Positions 32,491 through 41,845 of a stretch of 64,000 bases of DNA are shown one piece after another. The notes beneath the pieces were generated by a model. That model saw nothing but the letters and a program-made list of their open reading frames with translations. It did not search any database and had not been told where the DNA came from. Each line of letters begins with the position of its first letter. The stretch's first letter is position 1. This DNA comes from Pandoraea sp. PE-S2T-3. GTDB taxonomy: Bacteria; Pseudomonadota; Gammaproteobacteria; Burkholderiales; Burkholderiaceae. A program made the position numbers and the translations under genes. The DNA is taken from contig NZ_NGUQ01000035.1 of the NCBI RefSeq assembly GCF_002179965.1, forward strand, positions 186,001 to 250,000, read 5' to 3'.

Positions 32491-33318
32491 ATGAAACGCG
32501 CATTCCTTTCCCCTGAAGCCAGGTGGCACGTCATGCAGACCCGGATCATCACCGCACAGGATGTCGAGTTCTTCGAGTCGCGAATCTCGCCCGCCCCCAT
32601 GGTCGGGCTGGCGTTCGAGTTTCCGTCCGGCGGCGGGGTCGAGCCCCACGTGCATCCCTATGGGCAAGTCTTGTTCGGCAGCGAAGGCATCATGACCGTG
32701 GACACGCCTCGTGGCACTTGGGTCGTGCCGCCGCAGCGCGCCGTCTGGATTCCGCCGATGACGCTGCACGCCGTGCGCTTGCGTGCGTCGTTCGGCATGC
32801 ACAACCTGCTGATCTCGCCGCACGTCGTGGCCGACCTGCCGAAGACCTGCGAACCACTCGTCGTCTCGAACCTGATGCGCGAACTGATCCTGCGGGCCGC
32901 CGCCACCGACGAGCCCATGCTGCGCAAGCGCCACGTCGACAAGTTCTTCGAGATCATCCGCGACGAGCTCGAATTCAGCGATGAGATTCCGCTCTCGCTC
33001 GAAATTCCGCGCGAGCGGCGCCTCGCCCGCTTGTGCACCGAGTTCCTGCGCGAGCCGTCCGATAACCGCACGTTGCAGGAATGGGGCGACCACGTCGGCG
33101 CCAGCGCACGCACGCTGTCGCGGCTTTTTACCCGCGAACTCAATCTCACCTTCGACGAATGGCGCCGCCACGTGCGCCTGCAAGAGGCGCTTTACCGGCT
33201 GGCCGAAGGCCGGGCCGTCTCGGCGGTCGCCAACGAACTCGGCTACGAAAGCACGACCGGTTTCATCGAAATGTTCCGCAAATCCCTCGGACGCACGCCC
33301 GGCCAGTACTTCACCTGA
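32491..33318 (+). CDS. AraC family transcriptional regulator with cupin sensor
   Basis: A 275-residue regulator. The N-terminal cupin-type sensor (about residues 30-110) has FPSGGGVEPHVHPYGQVLFG, with the His pair typical of the AraC_binding fold, and the C-terminal AraC DNA-binding domain (about 175-275) has two helix-turn-helix units, ending in VANELGYESTTGFIEMFRKS and LGRTPGQYF. AAGGAAAG precedes the ATG at 32491. It follows the MHS permease gene by 90 bases and probably controls the permease and divergent fumarate-reductase-like operon. The 3' side is closed by a terminator before aconitase B. Confidence 0.9.
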   Translation: MKRAFLSPEARWHVMQTRIITAQDVEFFESRISPAPMVGLAFEFPSGGGVEPHVHPYGQVLFGSEGIMTVDTPRGTWVVPPQRAVWIPPMTLHAVRLRASFGMHNLLISPHVVADLPKTCEPLVVSNLMRELILRAAATDEPMLRKRHVDKFFEIIRDELEFSDEIPLSLEIPRERRLARLCTEFLREPSDNRTLQEWGDHVGASARTLSRLFTRELNLTFDEWRRHVRLQEALYRLAEGRAVSAVANELGYESTTGFIEMFRKSLGRTPGQYFT

Positions 33319-33370
33319 GCCCGCACCGGCGCCCGCGTGCGCGCCTGCGCCGCCCCCCCTTGAAATCCAC

Positions 33371-33405
33371 GTTGCCCGGCACCCGCCGGGCAACTGTTGC
33401 TTTTT
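33371..33405 (+). terminator. rho-independent terminator after AraC gene
   Basis: GTTGCCCGGC (33371-33380), ACCC loop and GCCGGGCAAC (33385-33394) form a perfect 10-bp stem, followed after TGTTGC by TTTTT. It lies about 50 bases after the AraC stop and isolates aconitase B from upstream transcription. Confidence 0.75.
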
Positions 33406-33410
33406 CAACT

Positions 33411-33460
33411 CTTATATAAGACATAAGACATTTGACCTTATGAGTTGTGGGGACTAAAAT
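33411..33460 (+). promoter_or_regulatory. acnB promoter with overlapping ATAAG/CTTAT operators
   Basis: TTGACC (33432-33437), 17 bases, then TAAAAT (33455-33460) is a strong sigma-70 promoter; transcription should start near 33467. Upstream lies the perfect palindrome CTTATATAAG (33411-33420), and CATAAG (33422-33427)-N9-CTTATG (33437-33442) spans the -35 box, with ATAAGAC repeated in tandem. A regulator bound there would repress. The regulator is not identified. Confidence 0.7.
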
Positions 33461-33539
33461 CGCGGGCAAAGCAGTGTCCGGAACACCCATGGAGGCCCAC
33501 AAGGCCTTCTCCTGAAACTCAATACCAGCAGGTCCCCAA

Positions 33540-36125
33540 ATGCTTGAAAACTTTCGTGCTCACGTGGCCGAACGCGCCGCACTCGGTATTCCTCCCCTGC
33601 CGCTGTCGGCTCAACAGACCGCCGAACTGGTGGAACTGCTGACGAATCCCCCCGCCGGTGAAGAACAAACGCTGGTCGATCTGATTACCCACCGTGTGCC
33701 CGCCGGCGTGGACGAAGCCGCCCGCGTGAAGGCCGGTTTCCTGGCCGCCGTGGCCAAGGGTCAGACGCCGTGCGCGTTGATCTCGCGCGCCCGCGCGACC
33801 GAATTGCTCGGCACGATGCTGGGTGGCTACAACATCGCCCCGCTGATCGAATTGCTCGCCGACGCCGAAGTGGGCACCGTGGCTGCCGACGCACTGAAGA
33901 AAACCCTGCTGATGTTCGATCAGTTCCACGACGTCAAGGAACTGGCCGACAAGGGCAACGCCAACGCGCGCGCAGTGCTGCAAAGCTGGGCTGATGCCGA
34001 GTGGTTCACCAGCCGTCCGGAAGTGCCGCAAAGCCTGACGATCACCGTGTTCAAGGTCACGGGCGAAACCAACACCGACGACCTGTCGCCGGCCCCTGAC
34101 GCCACCACGCGCCCGGACATCCCGCTGCACGCGCTGGCCATGTTGAAGAACACGCGTCCCGGCATCACCCCGGAAGAAGACGGCAAGCGCGGCCCGATCA
34201 AGTTCATCGAATCGCTGAAGGACAAGGGTCATCTGGTCGCCTACGTGGGCGATGTGGTCGGCACGGGTTCCTCGCGCAAGTCGGCGACCAACTCGGTGCT
34301 GTGGTTCACGGGCGAAGACATCCCGTTCGTGCCGAACAAGCGTTTCGGCGGCGTGTGTCTGGGCAGCAAGATTGCCCCGATCTTCTACAACACGATGGAA
34401 GACGCCGGCGCCCTGCCGATCGAACTCGACGTGTCGCAAATGGAAATGGGCGACGTGGTCGAGCTGCGCCCGTACGACGGCAAGGCCCTCAAGAACGGCG
34501 AAGTGATCGCCGAGTTCCAGGTCAAGTCCGACGTGCTGTTCGACGAAGTGCGCGCTGGCGGCCGTATTCCGCTGATCATCGGCCGTGGCCTGACCGCCAA
34601 GGCACGTGAAGCGCTGGGTCTGGCCCCGTCGACCCTGTTCCGCCTGCCGCAGCAACCGGTCGACAGCGGTCGTGGCTTCTCGCTGGCCCAGAAGATGGTC
34701 GGCCGCGCCTGCGGCCTGCCGGAAGGTCAAGGCGTGCGTCCGGGCACGTACTGCGAACCGAAGATGACCTCGGTTGGCTCGCAAGACACCACGGGCCCGA
34801 TGACCCGTGACGAACTGAAGGATCTGGCCTGCCTGGGCTTCTCGGCCGACCTCGTCATGCAGTCGTTCTGCCACACCTCGGCGTATCCGAAGCCGGTGGA
34901 CGTGAAGACGCATCGCACGCTGCCGAACTTCATCAGCACGCGCGGCGGTATCGCCCTACGTCCGGGCGACGGCGTGATCCACTCGTGGCTGAACCGCATG
35001 TTGCTGCCCGACACCGTCGGCACCGGTGGCGACTCGCACACCCGCTTCCCGATCGGCATCAGCTTCCCGGCAGGTTCGGGTCTGGTCGCCTTCGCCGCTG
35101 CGACCGGCACGATGCCGCTGGACATGCCGGAATCGGTGCTGGTCCGCTTCAAGGGCAAGATGCAACCGGGCGTGACGCTGCGCGATCTGGTCAACGCCAT
35201 TCCGCTGTATGCCATCAAGCAAGGCATGCTGACGGTCGCCAAGCAAGGCAAGAAGAACATCTTCTCGGGCCGCATTCTTGAAATCGAAGGCCTGCCCGAT
35301 CTGAAGGTCGAGCAAGCGTTCGAACTGTCGGACGCCTCGGCAGAGCGCTCGGCCGCCGGTTGCACGGTTCACCTGAACAAGGCACCGATCATCGAGTACA
35401 TCACCAGCAACATCACGCTGCTGAAGTGGATGATCGCCGAAGGCTACCAAGACCCGCGCAGCATCCAGCGCCGTATCTCGGCCATGGAGCAATGGCTGGC
35501 TGACCCGCAACTGCTGGGCCCGGACGCCGATGCCGAGTACGCTGCCGTGATCGAGATCGATCTGGCCGACATTCACGAGCCGATCGTGGCCTGCCCGAAC
35601 GACCCGGACGACGTGAAGACGCTGTCGGACGTGGCCGGCGCCAAGATCGACGAAGTGTTCATCGGCTCGTGCATGACCAACATTGGTCACTTCCGTGCCG
35701 CCTCGAAGCTGCTCGAAGGCAAGCGCGACATTCCGGTCAAGCTGTGGGTCGCCCCGCCGACCAAGATGGACCAGAAGCAGTTGACCGAAGAAGGCCACTA
35801 CGGTGTCTTCGGCACGGCCGGTGCCCGTACCGAAGCGCCGGGCTGCTCGCTGTGCATGGGTAATCAGGCACAAGTGCGCGAAGGTGCGACGGTCATGTCG
35901 ACCTCGACCCGTAACTTCCCGAACCGTCTGGGCAAGAACACCAACGTGTACCTTGGCTCGGCGGAACTGGCGGCAATCTGCTCGCGTCTGGGCAAGATTC
36001 CGAGCAAGGAAGAGTACATGGCCGACATGGGCGTGCTGAGCGCCGACAGCGACAAGATCTACAAGTACATGAACTTCGACCAGATCGAAGACTTCAAGGA
36101 AGTGGCCGACACCGTCAAGGCGTAA
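33540..36125 (+). CDS. acnB: aconitate hydratase B
   Basis: An 861-residue aconitase of the B type, the full usual length. The N-terminal HEAT-like domain (about residues 1-160) precedes the swivel domain, the reverse of AcnA order. The three [4Fe-4S] ligands are Cys711 ([11 protein letters not shown]), Cys769 and Cys772 (GCSLCMGNQ), matching the AcnB pattern. It interconverts citrate, cis-aconitate and isocitrate in the TCA cycle and, in the apo form of the family, can bind mRNA. Codon use is very biased, as expected of a highly expressed gene. It has its own promoter (33432-33460), with possible operators, and its own terminator. Its position next to a di/tricarboxylate uptake and oxidation cluster may be coincidence or function. 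Confidence 0.97.
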   Translation: MLENFRAHVAERAALGIPPLPLSAQQTAELVELLTNPPAGEEQTLVDLITHRVPAGVDEAARVKAGFLAAVAKGQTPCALISRARATELLGTMLGGYNIAPLIELLADAEVGTVAADALKKTLLMFDQFHDVKELADKGNANARAVLQSWADAEWFTSRPEVPQSLTITVFKVTGETNTDDLSPAPDATTRPDIPLHALAMLKNTRPGITPEEDGKRGPIKFIESLKDKGHLVAYVGDVVGTGSSRKSATNSVLWFTGEDIPFVPNKRFGGVCLGSKIAPIFYNTMEDAGALPIELDVSQMEMGDVVELRPYDGKALKNGEVIAEFQVKSDVLFDEVRAGGRIPLIIGRGLTAKAREALGLAPSTLFRLPQQPVDSGRGFSLAQKMVGRACGLPEGQGVRPGTYCEPKMTSVGSQDTTGPMTRDELKDLACLGFSADLVMQSFCHTSAYPKPVDVKTHRTLPNFISTRGGIALRPGDGVIHSWLNRMLLPDTVGTGGDSHTRFPIGISFPAGSGLVAFAAATGTMPLDMPESVLVRFKGKMQPGVTLRDLVNAIPLYAIKQGMLTVAKQGKKNIFSGRILEIEGLPDLKVEQAFELSDASAERSAAGCTVHLNKAPIIEYITSNITLLKWMIAEGYQDPRSIQRRISAMEQWLADPQLLGPDADAEYAAVIEIDLADIHEPIVACPNDPDDVKTLSDVAGAKIDEVFIGSCMTNIGHFRAASKLLEGKRDIPVKLWVAPPTKMDQKQLTEEGHYGVFGTAGARTEAPGCSLCMGNQAQVREGATVMSTSTRNFPNRLGKNTNVYLGSAELAAICSRLGKIPSKEEYMADMGVLSADSDKIYKYMNFDQIEDFKEVADTVKA

Positions 36126-36171
36126 GCCTGCGGTCGGGTTACGGCGTGCAGGTGGCGCCGTAGCATCAAAA

Positions 36172-36212
36172 GAAAATGGCGCCCCGAGTGTAATACTCGG
36201 GGCGCCATTTTC
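36172..36212 (+). terminator. acnB terminator
   Basis: GAAAATGGCGCCCCGAGT (36172-36189) is followed by a 5-base loop and its exact complement at 36195-36212: an 18-bp perfect stem with an A4/T4 end, about 45 bases after the acnB stop. It can act on both strands. Confidence 0.88.
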
Positions 36213-36299
36213 ACATCTGGTGCAACACGTTGAACCCGCGCAGAAAATCTTGGCGGCCCAGCGTAATATGCGTTCATTCTTGTCTTGATCAGGATAACG

Positions 36300-36615
36300 A
36301 TGCGTTTTCTCCTGTTAGTGCTTACCGCTTGTTTCGCGGCGAACGCTTATTCGGCGAACTACCCCTGCTCAGGAAGTAAAAGGGGGCGTGGACCGCTGTC
36401 TCGGCGAGCAATTCCTTTGCCGTGACGGATCGATCAGCGCGTCAAAACGTGTGTGCTCCATGCCAGAGGCGGTTGCTTCGGCGTCACACTCCAAATCGCT
36501 GTCGCTTAGTTCGGACAGCCAATGCAGTTGCCGATCCGGGCAATACTGCACTGGCCCGCGAGGCGGAACGTTCTGCTATTCCGACAGCGGAAAGAAATCC
36601 TATTTCAGAAAGTAG
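36300..36615 (+). pseudogene. small Cys-rich exported protein, frameshifted
   Basis: From the ATG at 36300 (AGGA six bases upstream) the frame encodes a signal peptide MRFLLLVLTACFAANAYSA and then NYPCSGSK, but stops after 41 codons at 36423. In the next frame, from the run AAAAGGGGG (36378-36386), translation continues as GGVDRCLGEQFLCRDGSISA and a further 50 residues to a stop at 36615, with at least six more Cys. The two halves join smoothly as a known type of small periplasmic protein (YPCSG...GGV.RC.G..F.C.DGS.SASK). One extra A or G in the run explains the break. It may be a true pseudogene, a slippage-expressed gene or a sequencing error. Function unknown. Confidence 0.75.
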
Positions 36616-36711
36616 ACTTTTCCGGAATACCAGCCAAACGCAAACGTCGACTCGCCGGCCTTCGCCCTCTATCGAGAAGCGAAGCCGGTCGGTAGCCCGC
36701 GGGTGATGCAA

Positions 36712-37518
36712 TCAGCCGCCTTGGCGATTGTCGAGCAGCAACTCGCCGCCGTCCCACACCGTGCCCATCTGCTGGTAGTACCCGCCCACGACTTCTTCGA
36801 CGGCCAATGTCGCGAGTTCCTCGGTCGGCGATTCGAACAGGGCCAGTTCGGCGTCGGCCACCCACGGGTCGCCGCACTCGGCTTTCGCGGGCTTGTGCGT
36901 CACCAGTTCGTTGAGCGACTCGCCGCCGCCCTTCTCGATCGACTGAAGCACGCGCGTATGCAGCAGCGGATAGATGTTGACCGTGGGGCCGCCCGTTTTC
37001 ACCTGCTCGCGCAGCGTGATCGTGGCTTGCGCAATGCGGCGGTCATACGTTGTCAGACTCGCGCCGAAGCGGCCGCCCGGCGCCAGTCGCGGGGCCGGGC
37101 CATAGGGGAACGGCCGCGTCTGGTAGATGGAGCCGAATTTCTTCGGATACCCCATGTGAATGCCACGCCCCAGCGAGAAGTCGCGATCGACCCAGATGTG
37201 CACGATCCGCGTAAATGTCTGCCCCTGAAACTTCACCTTCACGGCGAGAAACGCCTCGGCATACTGCGCGCGAACGGGGTCGAGCATCTCGGCACCGCCG
37301 GTCGAGCACGACTGCCAGTCGGCCCAGACCATCGCGACACGGCCCGGGTCTTCGTCGGCCAGTTCCAGCGGCGCGGGCAACAGCGCCTTGATGCGATCGG
37401 GGTTCGTGCGGTATTCCACGGTCAGCCACGTGCCGGAGTAGTACCAAGGCGGATCGGGAATCAGCGATGCCACGCCCGTCGGGGTTTGCGGAAATAGAAA
37501 TCCTTTCAATTGACTCAT
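36712..37518 (-). CDS. acetoacetate decarboxylase family protein
   Basis: A 268-residue protein from the ATG at 37518 (GGAG six bases upstream; the open frame begins 12 codons earlier). The Adc fold is clear: PPWYYSGTWLTVEYRTNPDR near residue 25, and GRGIHMGYPKKFGSIYQTRP (about 118-137), where the Lys-Lys pair corresponds to the Schiff-base lysine and its pKa-lowering neighbour in acetoacetate decarboxylase. Family members also include aldolase-dehydratases, so decarboxylation of acetoacetate is not proven. It is the last gene of the minus-strand cluster with semialdehyde and alcohol dehydrogenases, after the MFS gene, and probably acts in the same pathway. Confidence 0.85.
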   Translation of the reverse strand: MSQLKGFLFPQTPTGVASLIPDPPWYYSGTWLTVEYRTNPDRIKALLPAPLELADEDPGRVAMVWADWQSCSTGGAEMLDPVRAQYAEAFLAVKVKFQGQTFTRIVHIWVDRDFSLGRGIHMGYPKKFGSIYQTRPFPYGPAPRLAPGGRFGASLTTYDRRIAQATITLREQVKTGGPTVNIYPLLHTRVLQSIEKGGGESLNELVTHKPAKAECGDPWVADAELALFESPTEELATLAVEEVVGGYYQQMGTVWDGGELLLDNRQGG

Positions 37519-37581
37519 AACGTTCTCCGTAATTGCCTGAGGCCACTCAGGCATCGTTGTTCTGCTCGTTGTTCAGACGAT

Positions 37582-39030
37582 TCATTGTTGGGCGGGAATG
37601 GCCGCCGAACGGCCGGAAGGCACATCGCTCTCGGCCTCTTCGTCCGCCGAGAAGCCGTTGCGCGTCGGGTCCCACTGAATGACGATGCAGGTGATCAACC
37701 CGACCAGCGGTACGACACTCAAGATGAGCAACACGGTCCCCAGCGGAAAGCTGCCGCGCAGCACCGGGAACGCGAAGAGACCGAACGCAGCGCCCACGTT
37801 CGCGAGGAAGCCCGTGAAAGCCGTCCCCGTCGCGCGAACTTCCGATCGATAGGACAGCGCGGCGATCGACTTTCCGTTCGATGCCGGGCCAGCGGAGTGC
37901 GCGAAGATCAGCATCGCGGGGAAGATGGAGAGCAGCATCGGATCGACCTTGCCGTCGAGCAGCCCCATGCCGACCAGCACGAGAAAGACGATGCCGAAGC
38001 CGTAAAGCGCCGCCTTGCGCAACCCGAAAAGACGTCCGAAAAACGGTGACGAGAAGCCGCCCAACACGCCAAAGCAATTGAACACGATCGCAGCAATTGT
38101 GGCGTGGATGAAGTTGTTCGAGAAGAGCAGCAACGAGATCACCGGCAGGTACCAACCTACCGCCGAATACTGCATGTACTGACAGAGCGAAATCACACCG
38201 GAAAGCACGGTACGGCGCAGATAGCTGCCCCGGAACAATTGCGCAAAGTTGCCCGCGCGTTTCGTCTTCTCGTTCACGTCGTTGCGCGCGGTTTCGCGTG
38301 CGACGAAGCGGTGGTCCGGAAACAATTTCCCGAGGCTGATCGCGGCCTCTTTCATCCGCCCGAGGCGCGCCAGCCACGTGGCACTCTCAGAGAGATATTT
38401 GATCTGCAAACCGAGAATCACCAGCGCCAGAATGCCGGACGACGCGATGGAATAGCGCCAGATGTTCTGCCCGATGCCCAACTGGCTGAACAGCAACGTG
38501 ACGAGCAAGTTGCCGATGACGGCGATGTACCACACGCCATTCCACAGATTCAGTTTTGCGCGGTGTTTGGCCGGCGTGTACTCGGCAAGCAAGGCGATGG
38601 CAATGCTGAAGTCGATCCCGTACGCGATGCCCACCAGCACCCGGCCGGCGAGAATCATCTCGAAATTCACGGCGACGGCCGCGATGATGGCCCCGGCGAT
38701 GTAGATCAGCTTCGTCGCGATCAGCGGTTTGACGCGGCCGAACCGATCGGCAAGCCAGCCGCCGAACGGATTCACGATCAGCGCCACGAACGCCGATGAC
38801 GCCGTGAGCAAACCGACTTCGCGCGGGCTCAGACCCAACTGCGCAGTCAGCGGCCCGAGTGCGGAGCCCAGCGCCGAGTTGGCGAAAGCGTCCAGAAACA
38901 GGCCCCCAAGGGCCACCAGCCACGCAAACCGGGCAACGCCGACAAGACGAGGCTGTGAATCAATGAATCGGATCACATCGTTGATCGATGCGATGTTGAT
39001 GGGCGGTATCGATGACTGATTCGAACTCAC
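37582..39030 (-). CDS. MFS permease
   Basis: A 482-residue, 12-helix permease. WLVALGGLFLDAFANSALGS is helix 1, GWLADRFGRVKPLI the loop 2-3 signature and RVLVGIAYGIDFSIAIALLAE helix 4, where the usual GxGxG is altered to GIAYGID. The central loop is long (about residues 215-270). The C-terminal tail is acidic and Ser/Ala-rich. It lies between the Adc-like gene (63 bases downstream) and the semialdehyde dehydrogenase gene (119 bases upstream) on the minus strand. The likely cargo is the hydroxy acid degraded by the cluster. Confidence 0.87.
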   Translation of the reverse strand: MSSNQSSIPPINIASINDVIRFIDSQPRLVGVARFAWLVALGGLFLDAFANSALGSALGPLTAQLGLSPREVGLLTASSAFVALIVNPFGGWLADRFGRVKPLIATKLIYIAGAIIAAVAVNFEMILAGRVLVGIAYGIDFSIAIALLAEYTPAKHRAKLNLWNGVWYIAVIGNLLVTLLFSQLGIGQNIWRYSIASSGILALVILGLQIKYLSESATWLARLGRMKEAAISLGKLFPDHRFVARETARNDVNEKTKRAGNFAQLFRGSYLRRTVLSGVISLCQYMQYSAVGWYLPVISLLLFSNNFIHATIAAIVFNCFGVLGGFSSPFFGRLFGLRKAALYGFGIVFLVLVGMGLLDGKVDPMLLSIFPAMLIFAHSAGPASNGKSIAALSYRSEVRATGTAFTGFLANVGAAFGLFAFPVLRGSFPLGTVLLILSVVPLVGLITCIVIQWDPTRNGFSADEEAESDVPSGRSAAIPAQQ

Positions 39031-39149
39031 AATCGTCTCCTGAAACGCTGGCGCTCTGCTGTCCCGCAGATTTCGCGATGGCTGTTGCTATGGCTATTGC
39101 AAATGCGGTGGTGACGCCGGCAAACGCCCCGCCCCACCGCCCGGGGGTT

Positions 39150-40604
39150 TTACCACTGCGTCGAAATGTACTTGGCTTCAGAGAACTCCAGCAGCCCATG
39201 GTGAGCGCCCTCACGGCCCAAACCACTTTGCTTCACGCCGCCGAACGGCGCGGCCGGGTCGGACACAATGCCGCGATTGAGCGCGATCATGCCGCTCTCG
39301 ATTCGCTCCGACACACGCAGGCCGCGCGCCAGATCGCCGGTGTACACGTAGGCAACCAGACCGTACTCGGTCGCGTTGGCCAACGCGACGACTTCATCTT
39401 CGTCGTCGAAGATGACGATCGGTGCGACCGGCCCGAAAATCTCTTCATGGAGCAGGTCGGCGTTCGGTGCGACGTCCACCAACACCGTCGGCTGATAGAA
39501 ATAACCGTTGCGATCCAGCCGCTCGCCGCCCGTGAGGACGCGTGCGCCCTTCGCCACCGCGTCGTCAACGAGGGATGCCACCTTGGCGACCGCGCCGGCG
39601 TTGACCAGCGGTCCGCACTGCGTGGTGTCGAGACAGCCGTCGCCCACCGTCAGCGCGCCCATGCGCTGCGCCAGACGCTGACTGAATTCGCCGGCAATGC
39701 CGCGTTGCACGTAAATGCGGTTAGCCGCCGTGCACGCTTCTCCGCCATTGCGCATCTTGGCGAGCATGGCGCCTTCGATAGCGGCGTCGATCGATGCGTC
39801 GTCGAACACGATGAACGGCGCGTTCCCACCCAGTTCCATCGAGCAGTTCACCACCGAGTCGGCAGCCTTGCGCAGCAGCACGCGGCCGACTTCCGTCGAA
39901 CCGGTGAACGACAACTTTCTGACGCGAGCGTCGTCCAGAATCGCATTGGCGAACTTGCCCGCCGACGACGTCGTCAGCACGTTGACCACACCTGCCGGCA
40001 CACCGGCTTCGGCCAGCAGATTAGCGAGTGCATAAGCCGTGAGCGGCGTCTCCGTCGCGGGCTTCAGAATGCAAGTGCAGCCGGCTGCCAGCGCAGGACC
40101 GATCTTTCGCGTGGCCATCGCGGCCGGAAAATTCCATGGCGTGATCAGCAGCGCAATACCCACCGGCTGGTACTGCACGATGATCCGGCTGGCGCCTGAC
40201 GGGGCGATGCTGATATCGCCGTTGATGCGCACAGCCTCTTCGGCAAACCAACGGAAGAACTCCGCGGCGTAAGCCACTTCACCCCGCGCATCGGCCAACG
40301 CCTTACCGTTTTCCAGCGAGATCAGCCGGGCGAGGCTATCGGCGTCGCGCACCATCAGTTCGTACGCGCGGCGCAGGATGTCGGCACGCGCGCGCGGCGA
40401 CGTCGCCGCCCAACCGGGCGCAGCAGCGGCAGCGGCATCGACGGCTTGCATGGCCTCTTCAACGCTCGCGTCAGCGACGGTCGCCAGCACTTCTTCGTTC
40501 GACGGATTGATGACGTCGATGCGACGCCCCGAGGCCGGTGCACGCCACTGACCACCAATGAACAAGTCGGTAGGGACTTCAATACCAATAGCAAGTGTCG
40601 ACAT
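39150..40604 (-). CDS. NAD(P)-dependent succinate-semialdehyde dehydrogenase-type aldehyde dehydrogenase
   Basis: A 484-residue aldehyde dehydrogenase starting at the ATG at 40604; the frame extends far upstream but only as non-homologous sequence over the next gene. Catalytic residues are Asn158 (TPWNFP), Glu257 (MELGGN) and Cys291 (GGEACTAANR), with FTGSTEVGR for the nucleotide. The GEACTAANRIYVQ context is that of GabD-type succinate-semialdehyde dehydrogenases. It lies eight bases after the iron alcohol dehydrogenase stop. Together they would take a 4-hydroxyacid such as 4-hydroxybutyrate through the semialdehyde to succinate (inference). Confidence 0.9.
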   Translation of the reverse strand: MSTLAIGIEVPTDLFIGGQWRAPASGRRIDVINPSNEEVLATVADASVEEAMQAVDAAAAAAPGWAATSPRARADILRRAYELMVRDADSLARLISLENGKALADARGEVAYAAEFFRWFAEEAVRINGDISIAPSGASRIIVQYQPVGIALLITPWNFPAAMATRKIGPALAAGCTCILKPATETPLTAYALANLLAEAGVPAGVVNVLTTSSAGKFANAILDDARVRKLSFTGSTEVGRVLLRKAADSVVNCSMELGGNAPFIVFDDASIDAAIEGAMLAKMRNGGEACTAANRIYVQRGIAGEFSQRLAQRMGALTVGDGCLDTTQCGPLVNAGAVAKVASLVDDAVAKGARVLTGGERLDRNGYFYQPTVLVDVAPNADLLHEEIFGPVAPIVIFDDEDEVVALANATEYGLVAYVYTGDLARGLRVSERIESGMIALNRGIVSDPAAPFGGVKQSGLGREGAHHGLLEFSEAKYISTQW

Positions 40605-40612
40605 TTCAGTTC

Positions 40613-41845
40613 TCAAGCGTTGGAGGGTTGGGTGTCGCGTAGACGGCCACGGAAGGCGTCTTCCAGAATTTCGGCCATATCGGCCGCCTGTAGCGGACGG
40701 GGGTTGTTGTTGACCAGTCGTGCAGAGAGCATCGATTGCTCGGAAACCCAAGGCAGATCGATCGCCTTCAGCCCCAGACCGGCTAGCGTCGACGGAATGC
40801 CGATCTCGGCCAGTAGCGCGCGGACGCGGACGATGCTTTCTTCGGCCAGTGCCTGCACATCGGTACCTTGCGCGCCCATCGCCTTGGCGATTTCCGCCAG
40901 TGAACCGGCGCACGACGGCGCGTTGTAAGCCATCACGTACGGCATCAACGCCGCCACACCCAGCCCGTGGGCCGTGTGCGTCAGTGCACCGATCGGGTAC
41001 TGAATCGCGTGCGCCGCAGCGGTACCCGCCGCACCGAACGCCAGACCCGCGCACAGCGAGCCGTACATCACCATCGAGCGGGCTTCGCGATCGCTGCCGT
41101 CGCGTACGGCGCGCGGCAAGAACTCGCTGAGCGCGCTGATAGCCGCCAAAGCGAACTGATCGCTCATCAGGTTCTTGCCGACAAAGACACGTTCGTGCGG
41201 CAAGGTCGGCGTGCGCGGATGCTGCACCGCCGTGAACGCCTCGATGGCATGGGTGAGCGCATCGGCACCTGAGATGGCCGTCAGCCCCGGCGGGCACGTC
41301 AGCGTCAGTTCCGGGTCGCAAATGGCAATGTGCGGAATCAGATACGGGCTGGAGATGCCGACCTTGAGATCGCGGCTTTCATCTGCCATCACTGCCACCG
41401 GCGTGACTTCCGAGCCCGTCCCTGCCGTCGTCGGGATGGCGATGACCGGCAGAATCGGCCCCGGCACTTTCAGCTCGCCATAGAACTGGCTCGCCGGGCC
41501 GCCGTGGGCTAGCAGCAAGCTCACGAGCTTGGCCATGTCCATGCAGCTTCCACCGCCAATGCCGATGACCACGTCGGGGTCGAAGGCCGAGGCGAATGCA
41601 AGGCATTGCTCGATGCTGGCGGACGGCAGTTCAGGCAGCGTGTGCGTGGAGACCTTCGTCTCGACACCCGCCTCATGCAGGCTGCCGAGCATCTCCTGAA
41701 GTTCTTTCGAAGCACCGAGACGTTCGTCGGTGCAGATCAGCGCGCGGCGCCCGATCTGGGCCGTGACAGTGCCGAGGCCGAAGCGCTGGCCTTCGCCAAA
41801 AATGACGTTGGCAGGCGCCCTCATAGTGCCGAATAGTGGGTTCAT
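40613..41845 (-). CDS. iron-containing alcohol dehydrogenase
   Basis: A 410-residue group III alcohol dehydrogenase from the ATG at 41845. The dinucleotide motif GIGGGSCMDMAK (about residues 95-106) and PTTAGTGSEVTP (138-149) are present, and the metal ligands are Asp195 and His199 (SGADALTHAIEAF), His279 and His293 (ALTHTAHGLG), with the same spacing as in FucO. The ATG overlaps the stop of the Ldh-family gene by four bases. With the downstream semialdehyde dehydrogenase, oxidation of 4-hydroxybutyrate or a similar omega-hydroxy acid is the best guess; related enzymes include maleylacetate reductases. Confidence 0.9.
   Translation of the reverse strand: MNPLFGTMRAPANVIFGEGQRFGLGTVTAQIGRRALICTDERLGASKELQEMLGSLHEAGVETKVSTHTLPELPSASIEQCLAFASAFDPDVVIGIGGGSCMDMAKLVSLLLAHGGPASQFYGELKVPGPILPVIAIPTTAGTGSEVTPVAVMADESRDLKVGISSPYLIPHIAICDPELTLTCPPGLTAISGADALTHAIEAFTAVQHPRTPTLPHERVFVGKNLMSDQFALAAISALSEFLPRAVRDGSDREARSMVMYGSLCAGLAFGAAGTAAAHAIQYPIGALTHTAHGLGVAALMPYVMAYNAPSCAGSLAEIAKAMGAQGTDVQALAEESIVRVRALLAEIGIPSTLAGLGLKAIDLPWVSEQSMLSARLVNNNPRPLQAADMAEILEDAFRGRLRDTQPSNA

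Noticed and set aside
31951-33408. Minus-strand frame of 485 codons opposite the MHS permease and AraC genes
   Set aside because: Shadow of two recognised genes; no homology-like motifs.
33519-34913. Long antisense open frame opposite acnB (464 codons)
   Set aside because: It lies wholly within the strongly codon-biased aconitase gene; high-GC codon bias keeps antisense frames open. Its protein is His/Arg/Gln-rich with no domain.
40605-41321. N-terminal extension of the semialdehyde dehydrogenase frame
   Set aside because: The extension reads through the iron alcohol dehydrogenase gene in another frame and lacks any domain; the ATG at 40604 gives the normal family N-terminus.
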